This document shows positions 16,615 to 24,690 of a stretch of 39,265 bases of DNA, one piece after another (positions within the stretch are counted from its first letter, which is position 1; the number at the start of each line of letters is the position of its first letter). The notes under the pieces were generated by a model. That model was not told the origin of the DNA. It saw only the letters and a program-made list of their open reading frames with translations, and did not search any database. The translations under genes were made by a program, and so were the position numbers. The stretch comes from Bacteroidaceae bacterium (GTDB taxonomy: Bacteria > Bacteroidota > Bacteroidia > Bacteroidales > Bacteroidaceae): contig JAFXVN010000011.1 of assembly GCA_017524545.1 (NCBI GenBank), positions 1-39,265 of the forward strand. The letters run 5' to 3'.

Positions 16615-18678
16615 ATGAAAAGCTTAACAAAATATATGGCTATGGCAGCACTTGCCACCCAGCTGCCTGCATCAGCACAAACGATAGATTTTGAAACGGG
16701 CGAAGGATTTAGCCGTCTTGGGGTTTACGACACATGGGAGCAGTCGCCATTCCGTACAGGGGCAATCGCATCCCCCGAGCGCTATGTAGGCATCACGGGC
16801 AACCCCGACACATCCCTGAACGAGGAACTGGGCATCCAGCCCAATCCCAGCGCGAAGGTGCTTGCCGTGCAGCGTTCGCGCTTCGGCAGCAACACATTCG
16901 GCGCACGCATCGACCTCGCCGACACGCTGCACATGACCACTGCCACACGCTACGTCCACGTTATGGTACTGAAACCACAGGGCGAAACAGCAGATGTCAT
17001 GGTGATAGGTCTCGGCAAACGTCGCGACTGGAAAGAGCAGAGTCCCGAGACGGAGCAGTTCTGGGAGACATCCAGCACCACTCTGGGCGATGGGGCATGG
17101 ACTGACCTCGTGTTCCCCATCAGCACGAATGAATACGTGGACATTCACAGCCTCGTCCTCGTTCCCGACCTCGCTTCCCCGCACCTCCGCCAGGGCGACT
17201 TCGTGGCATACTTCGACGACATCGAAATCAACGACAATCCCAAGCCGCGCATTATGACATCGTTCTACCCTGTGAACTTCGATGCCGACCAGAAGCCCAC
17301 ACGCACAGACCGCGCACTCAACAGCGTCACCATTAAAGCTACAGGCGAAAAGACACAGACCGTTTCCATCGACAAGACAAAGGTCTATAACAATCAGGTT
17401 GAGACAAAGACCATCACGGCACGCCCAGGCAGTACCGTCAATGTCAAGATGTCGTACACGGGGAATTGGATGAGCGGCTATGCCTACGTCGATTGGGACA
17501 ACGACGGACAGTTCAAGCCCGTCATCGAAAATAACAAGCCTGCTACCGGCAGCGAACTGGTAAGCTACACTTACCTCGGAGGCTACAACAGCCTCGGAAA
17601 GAGCCAGTCAAGTGGCAACAGCGTATCGAACGGCTACATCACATGCCCGTCTTTCAAAATCCCGGAAGACACGCCCTTCGGCATCTACCGTATGCGTCTG
17701 AAAGTGGACTGGGACAGCGACGATGCAGGCGGCAACGCCGACCCCAACAACCTGATTGTAAGCAATGGCGGCGCAATACTTGATGTTCTTCTCAATGTTC
17801 ACGACGAGGAGGTGGACATCTCAGCCAACCAACTTAACGGCGACGTGCTTGCCGACGACGGCACCGTGCTCAGCGAAAAGCGCATCCCCTTCGGACAGAC
17901 ATTCAAGATAAAGATGGAGCCAGCTCCAGACTTTACCTACACGGGCGCAGTCATCACCCACGGCTACAACCTCGACGGCCCCGAATATGTGCGCGACAAC
18001 CGCCAGTACCGGTCCATCACGATTCCCGCATCTTCCTTCGACAGCGAAACACACGAGTACTCCATCCCCGCCTCATACATCGATGGCGAAGTGCGCATCG
18101 AAGGCCTTTTCACCCCTGGCGGGGACTCTGGCACCATGACAGAGAAAATCACAGTGACATACAAGAAGGATGCTGATGGTGCGTTTTACCAAAACGGGAG
18201 CGAAGTGGGAATAGGAAACGGATGGGCTGCATCAGAGTGGGTCTCCGCTGGGCAGGAGCCTGTCGTGACCATTAAATCCGACCGCAACAATGGTTTTAAC
18301 ACCACCAACTACAACCTGGGACGGGACTTCAAATTCACCATCAGCGTAGGAAGTGACTACTATATTACCGGTTATAAAATATCAACCTCTGACGGATGGG
18401 GCACAACGATAGTCACGGAAGACAACCAAACGGAAGTGTTCAGCGGCGCAAAGGAATTGACCGTTGCCGACCTGAGCACAAACTCCACATGGTTCACAAC
18501 AGCCGATGCCAACCTGAACAGCCCTATGATTGATGTTTACCTGATGGATGCAAACCCTGTCGGCATTATTCAACCCACCATAGACGATGCGTGCGATATC
18601 TACTCCCTTGACGGGTGCCGCGTGAGCCGCACGGGAAGGGGAATCTACATCATCGGAGGCAGAAAGATAGTGAAATAA
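16615..18678 (+). CDS. Large secreted protein with C-terminal sorting-like tail
   Basis: A 687-residue exported protein. Signal peptide ends near residue 21 (PASAQ). Residues about 25-215 form a beta-rich, possibly carbohydrate-binding module (FETGEGF...FVAYFDDIEIND). Residues about 265-400 resemble the GEVED-like module of Prevotella secreted proteins (GYAYVDWDNDGQFKP, GIYRMRLKVDWDSDD, NGGAILDVLLNV). The last 30 residues (CDIYSLDGCRVSRTGRGIYI...) are the Prevotella C-terminal tail, shared with the GH43 protein at 36 kb and similar to type IX secretion signals. It lies directly behind the fucosidase, so a role in glycan binding is likely, but no enzyme motif is seen. Confidence 0.8.
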   Translation: MKSLTKYMAMAALATQLPASAQTIDFETGEGFSRLGVYDTWEQSPFRTGAIASPERYVGITGNPDTSLNEELGIQPNPSAKVLAVQRSRFGSNTFGARIDLADTLHMTTATRYVHVMVLKPQGETADVMVIGLGKRRDWKEQSPETEQFWETSSTTLGDGAWTDLVFPISTNEYVDIHSLVLVPDLASPHLRQGDFVAYFDDIEINDNPKPRIMTSFYPVNFDADQKPTRTDRALNSVTIKATGEKTQTVSIDKTKVYNNQVETKTITARPGSTVNVKMSYTGNWMSGYAYVDWDNDGQFKPVIENNKPATGSELVSYTYLGGYNSLGKSQSSGNSVSNGYITCPSFKIPEDTPFGIYRMRLKVDWDSDDAGGNADPNNLIVSNGGAILDVLLNVHDEEVDISANQLNGDVLADDGTVLSEKRIPFGQTFKIKMEPAPDFTYTGAVITHGYNLDGPEYVRDNRQYRSITIPASSFDSETHEYSIPASYIDGEVRIEGLFTPGGDSGTMTEKITVTYKKDADGAFYQNGSEVGIGNGWAASEWVSAGQEPVVTIKSDRNNGFNTTNYNLGRDFKFTISVGSDYYITGYKISTSDGWGTTIVTEDNQTEVFSGAKELTVADLSTNSTWFTTADANLNSPMIDVYLMDANPVGIIQPTIDDACDIYSLDGCRVSRTGRGIYIIGGRKIVK

Positions 18679-18781
18679 AGCTCTGGCAGGCTTGCCGAGG
18701 CGTCGGTACGAAAGAACCTGAACGCTTTGGTTTTGTCATGACTCCAGAAACTTGAACTGCACTGAATGCAGAAAACAGAAA

Positions 18782-18816
18782 ATCCGAGCTGTCAGCACGA
18801 TGCTGTCAGCTCGGAT
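18782..18816. terminator. Hairpin after the large secreted protein
   Basis: A 16-base stem with one mismatch (arms 18782-18797 and 18801-18816, loop CGA), preceded by an A-rich stretch. It is the only strong structure in the 300-base gap and probably ends transcription of the secreted-protein gene. The rest of the gap holds a degenerate CACGAAT array (18846-18911) and the promoter of the next gene. Confidence 0.65.
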
Positions 18817-18941
18817 GCGTTATGGCTGTTGTTGTCATGAAAGAATCACGAATCATTCACGAATACAAAACTTCATGGGCAATTCATGGGTAATTGATGA
18901 TAATTCGTGTGAAAAAAGAAAGGATTCTCGGATATTAGTTG

Positions 18942-18949
18942 TATCTTTG
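18942..18949 (+). promoter_or_regulatory. -7 box of the HEPN-MNT gene
   Basis: TATCTTTG within TTGTATCTTTGCAGA, 29 bases before the ATG at 18979. Confidence 0.65.
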
Positions 18950-18978
18950 CAGACAGAATGCTCTAAACGACGAGAATT

Positions 18979-19668
18979 ATGGCAAATGAGAGTAGAATGC
19001 AGAAGTGGCTCGACATTGTCGATCGCGATATCGACGTAGCCGAATGGCTACAGGTGGGCGGGCGTTGGTTATACGTCGCCTTCGAGTGCCATCAGGCGCT
19101 GGAGAAGACCATCAAGGCCTACTGGTGCGGCACCCGTGACGACGACCCTCCCTACATCCACGACCACAACCGGCTGTTGGAGCTGTGCGGACTCGCAGAG
19201 AAGATGAGCGATGAGCAGAGGGATTTCATCGACATGATGAAACCGATGTATATCGCTGCCCGATACCCGGAGCATAAACAGCGCGTCGCAGCCACGCTGA
19301 ACGAGCATACATGTAAAGACATCGTAGAACAAACAAAAGTTCAGGCAATGGATACTCCAAGAATACTCAGCCGCGACGAAGCCATCCAGCTCGTCCGACG
19401 CTACAAGCAAGTGATAGCCCCGAGATTCAACGGACAAGTAAAGGTCGTCATGTACGGCTCCTACGCCAAGGGCAGCCCCAACCCGTGGAGCGATATCGAC
19501 GTGGCGGTCATCATTCCCAAGGTGAACAACGAGGAATGGTTGAAGCAGTCCACTGCACTCGTCCGCGACGGGCGGCAAGTAACAAGCCTCATAGAGCCTG
19601 TGCTCATGGAAGACCAGGAGGACAGCATACTTTACAATGACGTGATGCATACGGGTGTAGCCGTATAA
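18979..19668 (+). CDS. HEPN-MNT fusion protein (toxin-antitoxin-like)
   Basis: A 229-residue protein with two domains normally encoded by separate genes. Residues 1-115 are a HEPN helical bundle (AFECHQALEKTIKAYW; AARYPEHK with R95 and H99 as a short form of the HEPN Arg...His RNase motif). Residues 125-229 are a minimal nucleotidyltransferase (MNT): VVMYGSYAKGSPNPWSDIDV, with G160-S161 and the metal-binding D172 and D174. In separate-gene pairs the MNT protein AMPylates and silences the HEPN RNase (type VII toxin-antitoxin, HepT/MntA). The fusion may be self-regulating or a signalling enzyme. Domain calls are firm; the role is inferred. Tandem repeats begin at its stop codon. Confidence 0.85.
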   Translation: MANESRMQKWLDIVDRDIDVAEWLQVGGRWLYVAFECHQALEKTIKAYWCGTRDDDPPYIHDHNRLLELCGLAEKMSDEQRDFIDMMKPMYIAARYPEHKQRVAATLNEHTCKDIVEQTKVQAMDTPRILSRDEAIQLVRRYKQVIAPRFNGQVKVVMYGSYAKGSPNPWSDIDVAVIIPKVNNEEWLKQSTALVRDGRQVTSLIEPVLMEDQEDSILYNDVMHTGVAV

Positions 19669-19750
19669 ACCTCACAGAGCGTGCCACAAAACCTCACAGA
19701 GCGTGCCACAAAACCTCACAGAGCGTGCCACAAAACCTCACAGAGCGTGC
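19668..19750 (+). repeat. 22-base tandem repeat, 3.8 copies
   Basis: Three exact copies of AACCTCACAGAGCGTGCCAC+AA (19668-19689, 19690-19711, 19712-19733) and a 17-base partial copy. It begins at the HEPN-MNT stop codon. There are no spacers, so it is not a CRISPR array. Confidence 0.9.
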
Positions 19751-19800
19751 TTACAAACTATTTTCAAGGCTTGAAAATATATTATCAAGCTTTGAAAATA

Positions 19801-19842
19801 TATTATCAAGGCGTGAAAATATATTTTCACGCCTTGATAATA
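19801..19842. terminator. 42-base perfect palindrome between convergent genes
   Basis: TATTATCAAGGCGTGAAAATA and its exact complement with no loop, 21 bp per arm. Upstream, TTGAAAATATATTATCAAG occurs twice as imperfect direct copies (19752-19800). It lies between the HEPN-MNT gene and the convergent metalloprotease and is probably a bidirectional terminator, though far longer than usual. Confidence 0.65.
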
Positions 19843-19906
19843 ATTATATAACGAGCCTAAATGACTTTTATGCCGTTTTACGGGGAAGTTTATATCGTGC
19901 TGTTAT

Positions 19907-22732
19907 TTATTTCCAGCTGAGGAGGCGGCCTATTTGGTCGTAGAGGCTTGCCCAGTGGGCGCGGGATTCTGCGTCGGGGGCTGCCTGGGCAGCGGCTTTT
20001 GTCTTGCGCTCTAACTGTTGCAGGGTGTAGAGCACGGCTGGGCGGACGGCTTGGTTGCCGTTACCGTAGGCGCGGCTCAGGTGGAAGTACATCGTGTTCT
20101 GCAGGGCCATACGATACGGTGTCACCTTCTTGTTGCCGTCAAGTTCTGTGAAGACCAACTTCGTGAGGTCGGTCAGATAGGCTTGGGGCTTGTAGAGGTC
20201 GTTGAGGTAGTCCAGCCTGTTCATCAGGTTCGTCACAACCGTTTCTCCCACATAATCGGTCATGTTCTGCGGATTGGCATAGAAGCGGCGGGCGTAGCTG
20301 AGGTCGCGAAGCCACATGGGTTCGTTGAGCACCTGCTCGTTGATAAACTTGAGCGCGGCCTTTTGCTTGTCGAGAGGCTGAGGGGCATAGACATCTTCCA
20401 ACGAGCCTTTGGGTTGGAAGTTAATCTGGTAGCCGCCGATGTTGCGTGTGACGTGTCCCATGTAGCGGAGGAACTGGGTGCGGATGTTGCTGTACATCGT
20501 CCAGATGTCGTCCCAGTAGAGATCCTTGTCGTTGTCCATCGTCCACTCGGGCAGAGCCTTGATTTCGCGCTTCAGGTTGAGGATGCCGTAGTAGCTTGCC
20601 TTGACAGCATCGTCTCCCAGGTCTTCTGTCTGGCGGCGTGGGTCGGCGGATGTGCTCTCGCCGTCGCCCCACCAGAGCCGTTTGTTCTGCTGGGCTTTGG
20701 CGGTCATGGGTTCGAGCATCTTGTGGTCTTCGTCCTCGTCCTGTGCATCGAGCATCGGTGTGTAGCCCCATTGGATGGCCCACTTGTCGTAGTCGTTGAT
20801 GCGGGGGAAGATGCCGATGCGCGAGATGCCGTCCTCGGGCTGCGCCACATAGTTGAAGCGGGCATAGTCCATGATGCTGGGCGTGTGGCCGTGCGCTTCC
20901 ACCCAAGCCTTGTCGCGGAGGCTGTCAACAGGCACGGTGGAGCTGCTGCCGAAGTTGTGGCGCAGGCCAAGCGTGTGACCTACCTCGTGGCTCGACACGA
21001 AGCGGATGAGGTTGCCCATGAGTTCCTCGTCGTAGTTCATCTTCTGTGCCGCTTCGTCGATGCTGCTGCACTGCACCATGTACCAGTTGTGGACGAGGCT
21101 CATCACGTTGTGGTACCAGCAGATGTGGCTTTCCAGTATCTCGCCTGTTCGCGGGTCGTGTACGTTCGGCCCGTAAGCGTTCTCGATGGGGCTTGCCAGG
21201 TAGCGGATGCAGCTGAAGCGTGCGTCCTCCATGCTCATGGTGGAGTCGTTCTCGGGCCACTCCTCGGCGCGGATAGCGTTCTTGAAGCCAGCTTTCTCGA
21301 AGGCAGCCTGCCAGTCGTTGACACCCTGTATGAGATACTTGCGCCACTGCTTCGGCGTAGCCGGGTCGATGTAATAGACAATGGGCTTGACGGGCTCGAC
21401 AAGTTCGCCTTGGCGCATCTTCTCCACATCCTCTGGCTTTGGCTCCAAACGCCAGCGCGTGATGAAACGCTTCTCCTCCACGCGCTGCTGGTCGTCGCTG
21501 TAGCTGGTGTAGTCGTCGGTGAAGTAGCCGACGCGCGGGTCGAAGTAGCGGCGCATCATGGGCTTCTCTGGCAGGAGGACGAAGCTGATGTTCAGCCCGA
21601 ATGTTGCTTTGCCAGTACTCCTGATGGCAGGCATCCGGCTCGAATTATTGCCGTTGAAGGTCTTCACAATCCGAACCTCGGTGTTCGTCGGGAACGATTT
21701 GATGTCCTCTATGTAGCTTATATCCTGACCTTGCAGCGAGAACTGGTCTTTGACGTATCGGGGCAGTCCCAGCGCCGGGTTGTCCGAGTTGAAGAACCCG
21801 CCTACCTTTATCTTATAGTAGCCGTCCTTGTGACTCTCTATCTTGAAACCGGCAATGATGGGATTCTCGTTGCTGATGGTGATGGCGCGGTTGATTTTCT
21901 GCGTTGTGTCGGCATAGTTGATGAGCAGTTTGGCACGCAGGAGCAGCCCGTCGTCGGGTGCCACTTGGAAATAGACTGTCTGCTGGTTTACCTGTTCGCC
22001 GCCGAACTTGCCGATGTTGGAGGGTGTCGAGGTGTAGCGTGTGGTGGTCAGGAACTCTCGACCTATCAGGCTGTCGGGGATGTCGAAGTACCATTCGCCC
22101 TCCACCTTCGAGACGCGGAAAAGCCCCTTGCGGTCCACCTTCGCGCCGGCGGCGGGAGCGGGTGCTGCAGTTTCTGCTGTCTTCAGGGCTCCCTTCGGGT
22201 CAAACTTGCCTGCTTCCTTGATGATGAAGCGGTTGCCGTCGTCGGGGGTGAACCAGCTGTTGATGACGATTCTCCCCATGTCGTCCATGTTGAGATACCA
22301 TACCAGCCCGTTGGCGATTTCTGTTGAAAGCATGTATTTGTACTTGCCGTCCGCTTTTTCCTTGTCGAAGGTGACAGGGATACCCAGATGACCTGCGAAG
22401 GTGCCGTTCCTCTGCAAGAACTCGTTGGTCTTGGGGTTGCAGAGGTACTGCTTGTCGTTGTAGGTGATGATGGCAAAGCATTTGTCGTCCTTTGGCGCAT
22501 CTGCGCGGAGCTTGGCAGAGGAAAGGGCTTTCCCGTTCTCGCTAAGCACCAAGTCGCCTCTCTTGCAAGTAAATGTGTAGAGCTTCTTGTTGCTAAACTC
22601 GCTGGAGCTTTTGCTCTTCTTGTCCTTCTTCGTTTGCTCGGTTTTCGCCTTGTCCTTCTTTTCTTTCGCCAGGGAGGGGACTTGTCCCAGCAGTGCTGCC
22701 GCAAGCAGCAGACTCAGATACTTTGCTTTCAT
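19907..22732 (-). CDS. Secreted zinc-dependent metalloprotease (DUF5117/DUF5118 type)
   Basis: Large exported metzincin-type protease common in Bacteroidota. Signal peptide MKAKYLSLLLAAALLGQVPSLA, then a lysine-rich spacer. The zinc site HEVGHTLGLRHNF (HExxHxxGxxH, around residue 580) is intact and is followed by SIMDYARFNYV, the expected Met-turn. Residues about 40-200 and 200-560 match the N-terminal domains I recall as DUF5118 and DUF5117 (for example GREFLTTTRYTSTPSNIGKF and YFTDDYTSYSDDQQRVEEKRF). At 941 residues it is full length. The -7 box TATATTTG (minus strand, 22761-22768) lies 29 bases upstream. The substrate is unknown; such proteases are usually periplasmic or surface-exposed. 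Confidence 0.92.
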   Translation of the reverse strand: MKAKYLSLLLAAALLGQVPSLAKEKKDKAKTEQTKKDKKSKSSSEFSNKKLYTFTCKRGDLVLSENGKALSSAKLRADAPKDDKCFAIITYNDKQYLCNPKTNEFLQRNGTFAGHLGIPVTFDKEKADGKYKYMLSTEIANGLVWYLNMDDMGRIVINSWFTPDDGNRFIIKEAGKFDPKGALKTAETAAPAPAAGAKVDRKGLFRVSKVEGEWYFDIPDSLIGREFLTTTRYTSTPSNIGKFGGEQVNQQTVYFQVAPDDGLLLRAKLLINYADTTQKINRAITISNENPIIAGFKIESHKDGYYKIKVGGFFNSDNPALGLPRYVKDQFSLQGQDISYIEDIKSFPTNTEVRIVKTFNGNNSSRMPAIRSTGKATFGLNISFVLLPEKPMMRRYFDPRVGYFTDDYTSYSDDQQRVEEKRFITRWRLEPKPEDVEKMRQGELVEPVKPIVYYIDPATPKQWRKYLIQGVNDWQAAFEKAGFKNAIRAEEWPENDSTMSMEDARFSCIRYLASPIENAYGPNVHDPRTGEILESHICWYHNVMSLVHNWYMVQCSSIDEAAQKMNYDEELMGNLIRFVSSHEVGHTLGLRHNFGSSSTVPVDSLRDKAWVEAHGHTPSIMDYARFNYVAQPEDGISRIGIFPRINDYDKWAIQWGYTPMLDAQDEDEDHKMLEPMTAKAQQNKRLWWGDGESTSADPRRQTEDLGDDAVKASYYGILNLKREIKALPEWTMDNDKDLYWDDIWTMYSNIRTQFLRYMGHVTRNIGGYQINFQPKGSLEDVYAPQPLDKQKAALKFINEQVLNEPMWLRDLSYARRFYANPQNMTDYVGETVVTNLMNRLDYLNDLYKPQAYLTDLTKLVFTELDGNKKVTPYRMALQNTMYFHLSRAYGNGNQAVRPAVLYTLQQLERKTKAAAQAAPDAESRAHWASLYDQIGRLLSWK

Positions 22733-22790
22733 TTTGGGAGTGTATTAAGGTAATTTTGTGCAAATATACAAAGAATTTGGGAAATAGAAG

Positions 22791-22979
22791 TCAAGAACTG
22801 CTTTTTTCTGCATAGTTTCCCGGTACTTTTGCCGTGCCGCCGTGCCATTCGGTGAAAGCCTCTTCTTCCTGGAGTATATGCCAACCGAGAAAACGTCCTT
22901 CGGCAGTGGTTTCCACGACGACGGGACCCCGTTTCAGAGTGCCGTCCGCGAAGAGGATATCGTGATATGCGCGTTTCAT
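22791..22979 (-). CDS. Small conserved protein of the ileS-lspA operon
   Basis: A 62-residue protein beginning MKRAYHDILFADGTLKRGPV and containing GRFLGWHILQEEEAFTEWHGGT. I recall similar short proteins (HxILFADG...F.GWHPL..E.PFTEWxGGT) in Bacteroides, of unknown function; the pattern suggests a compact beta fold. Its ATG overlaps the stop of the DUF4296 gene by 4 bases (ATGA), so it is translationally coupled as the last gene of the operon. The much longer open frame that includes it upstream is out of phase with DUF4296 and not real. Confidence 0.8.
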   Translation of the reverse strand: MKRAYHDILFADGTLKRGPVVVETTAEGRFLGWHILQEEEAFTEWHGGTAKVPGNYAEKSSS

Positions 22980-24040
22980 TTGCGACGGCGGTTGGTGCGT
23001 TGCGGGATGCCGCGATCGGGATGTATGGGGTTCGGGTTCTCCTTCACGACTCTTATCTTGCGTTCCTTCGGCTGGCTTTCGCGCACCTGCAAGGGCGTTA
23101 GGCGTTCGCCTTTCTGCAACGGCATCGTGTCGAGAACAAGCGTGTCTGCCGCGAGAGAATCCGTCTGAGTGTCCGATGCAGGATTTGGAATCGGCTCCTG
23201 CTTGTGCATACGGATGAGTTTTATCTCGCTTGCCAAGAGAGGCTTGGGAGGGTCTGCGCTGTTGACGGGCGGAAGGTATATGAAGCCTGAGATGGAGCGC
23301 AGGTTCAACGAGTCGAGTTCTTTTGAGGGGGTATGGCGCAGTTCGTTTTTCGGACTGTTGCGGAGCAGTTCGCTTATGGTGGCAACCGTGTCCGTGTCGT
23401 AGTAGAAGTTGAGCAGTGCGATAGCTTCGTTGTTCATGCTGCGAGCCACGAATTGTGTCTTGAAGCGCCAGATGAAGCTGTCGCCGGGGCGGAAGGTGGA
23501 GTCTGCCTTCATTTGGAAGGAATACACGCACTGCACCTTGTTGGGGACAATGCAGGCGAAGTCCTTGCCAAGCCAGATGTTTGCCGTGTCGCCCTCGCTG
23601 GTCAGTGAGGCGAACTTGTCTTGTGCAGCGGCTTCGAGTCCCATGCGTTCTGCCTGTGCGCGCACGCGGGTGACTACATTGTCATATATTAGTTTGAAAT
23701 CCTCTGCCCGTCCGCTGTAATAGACCATCGAGGAGTCGAACTCCGCTTCGGTGATGCGGTGCTTTTTGAAAACAGCCTGAAGGTATTTGTAGCGTGTGGC
23801 ATCGATGTCTTCGCTTTTGGCTTCGGCCATTCCCTGTGCCAGGTGGATGTCAACGAGCACATCCGTCATTTTGTCCTCGTCCAATATGCCGCTGGGCAGG
23901 GGAGGGGCGCAGGAACCAAGAAGGATAAAAAAAAAGAAAAGCAGACCCCCTCTGACTTCTCCTCTAAGGGGAGAACTCTTAATTAAGCCCCTCCACATAG
24001 AGGTGAAGGGGTTTGGGATGAGGGTCTGCTTTTCTTTCAT
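22976..24040 (-). CDS. DUF4296 domain lipoprotein
   Basis: Predicted outer-membrane or periplasmic lipoprotein of 354 residues. After the start comes an unusually long n-region (MKEKQTLIPNPFTSMWRGLI...), then LLFFFFILLGSC, a clear lipobox with the acylated Cys. Residues about 50-135 form the DUF4296 domain (DEDKMTDVLVDIHLAQGMAE, YYSGRAEDFKLIYDNVVTRV). The C-terminal third is low-complexity and basic. ATG 24040 overlaps the lspA stop by 4 bases, so the start is secure. The n-region is encoded by a 99-bp element with 13-bp terminal inverted repeats, inserted in frame without destroying the signal peptide. Confidence 0.88.
   Translation of the reverse strand: MKEKQTLIPNPFTSMWRGLIKSSPLRGEVRGGLLFFFFILLGSCAPPLPSGILDEDKMTDVLVDIHLAQGMAEAKSEDIDATRYKYLQAVFKKHRITEAEFDSSMVYYSGRAEDFKLIYDNVVTRVRAQAERMGLEAAAQDKFASLTSEGDTANIWLGKDFACIVPNKVQCVYSFQMKADSTFRPGDSFIWRFKTQFVARSMNNEAIALLNFYYDTDTVATISELLRNSPKNELRHTPSKELDSLNLRSISGFIYLPPVNSADPPKPLLASEIKLIRMHKQEPIPNPASDTQTDSLAADTLVLDTMPLQKGERLTPLQVRESQPKERKIRVVKENPNPIHPDRGIPQRTNRRRK
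23936..24034. repeat. 99-bp palindromic element inside a lipoprotein signal peptide
   Basis: Terminal inverted repeats GAAAAGCAGACCC (23936-23948) and GGGTCTGCTTTTC (24022-24034), 13 of 13 bases. Internal hairpin-like blocks CTCCTCTAAGGGGAGA and CCCCTCCACATAGAGGTGAAG resemble the G-rich family elsewhere. Read in frame, it encodes most of the DUF4296 n-region. Confidence 0.8.
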
Positions 24041-24642
24041 CGGAACATTTTCTGGTTGAAAAAGAGGATGAGGGCGATGACACCGCACGAGATGCTGGCA
24101 TCGGCAAAGTTGAAGATGGGGCTGAAGAAGATGAAGTGTTCGCCGCCAATGAAGGGCAGCGAGGCAGGCCAGTCCCATTCGACGAGGGGGAAGTAGAACA
24201 TATCGACCACACGCCCCAGCATCAGCTGTCCGTAGCCTGTGCCCCAGGGGACAAGCTCTGCCGTCATGGGGGCGGGCGGGTTGTTGAAAATCATCCCGTA
24301 GAACATGCAGTCGAAGATGTTGCCTGCAGCTCCTGCAGTTATCATCGTCAGACAGACGAGATAGCCCCAGCCTATGCCTTTGCTTACACTTCGGCAGATA
24401 TACCAAATGAGCAAGGCGACAGCCCCTATGCGGAACGAGGTGAGAAACCACTTGTTGAACACTTCCATGCCGAAGGCCATCCCGTCGTTCTCGGTGAAGA
24501 GAATCTGGAACCAGTCGGTCACATGGATGCTTTGGTGCAGGTACATGCCGGTTTTGACCGCCACTTTGATGGCTTGGTCGATGACGACAATGCCGATTGC
24601 AAGACCGACAGAGGTCAGCATCTGTGCTTTCCTACGCTTCAT
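24037..24642 (-). CDS. lspA: Lipoprotein signal peptidase
   Basis: Inner-membrane aspartyl protease that removes signal peptides from prolipoproteins. The 201 residues hold four membrane segments and both catalytic Asp motifs: GNIFDCMFYG and FNFADASIS. The N-terminal VIDQAIKVAVKT and the loop TENDGMAFGM are also typical. Complete. It lies between the dksA-like gene and the DUF4296 lipoprotein, with which it shares an ATGA overlap; the juxtaposition of the peptidase with a lipoprotein gene fits a common conserved operon in Bacteroidales. Confidence 0.96.
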   Translation of the reverse strand: MKRRKAQMLTSVGLAIGIVVIDQAIKVAVKTGMYLHQSIHVTDWFQILFTENDGMAFGMEVFNKWFLTSFRIGAVALLIWYICRSVSKGIGWGYLVCLTMITAGAAGNIFDCMFYGMIFNNPPAPMTAELVPWGTGYGQLMLGRVVDMFYFPLVEWDWPASLPFIGGEHFIFFSPIFNFADASISCGVIALILFFNQKMFR

Positions 24643-24655
24643 CAGGCTTCCAAGC

Positions 24656-24690
24656 TTTTTAACCTTTCAACTTTTTAACCTTTCAACCTT
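24656..24690. repeat. CTTTTTAACCTTTCAA microrepeat in the lspA-dksA gap
   Basis: Alternating CTTTTTAAC and CTTTCAAC units fill the 48-base gap between the dksA-like stop and the lspA start. It is the same family as the array at the coaBC stop, on the opposite strand. Confidence 0.65.

Noticed and set aside
19668-19750. CRISPR array
   Set aside because: The 22-base units are directly adjacent without spacers and no cas gene is present.
20018-22327. 769-codon open frame on the plus strand opposite the metalloprotease
   Set aside because: It is an exact shadow of a well-supported protease with intact zinc motif; its translation is Val/His/Asp-rich and has no family features.
22791-23531. Long open frame extending the 62-aa gene upstream
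   Set aside because: The upstream part is out of phase with the well-supported DUF4296 gene and reads as low-complexity Arg/His/Ser sequence; only the last 62 codons are kept.
22976-24451. Extension of DUF4296 through lspA in another frame
   Set aside because: The ATGA overlap with lspA fixes the start at 24040; the extension is an out-of-frame reading of lspA.
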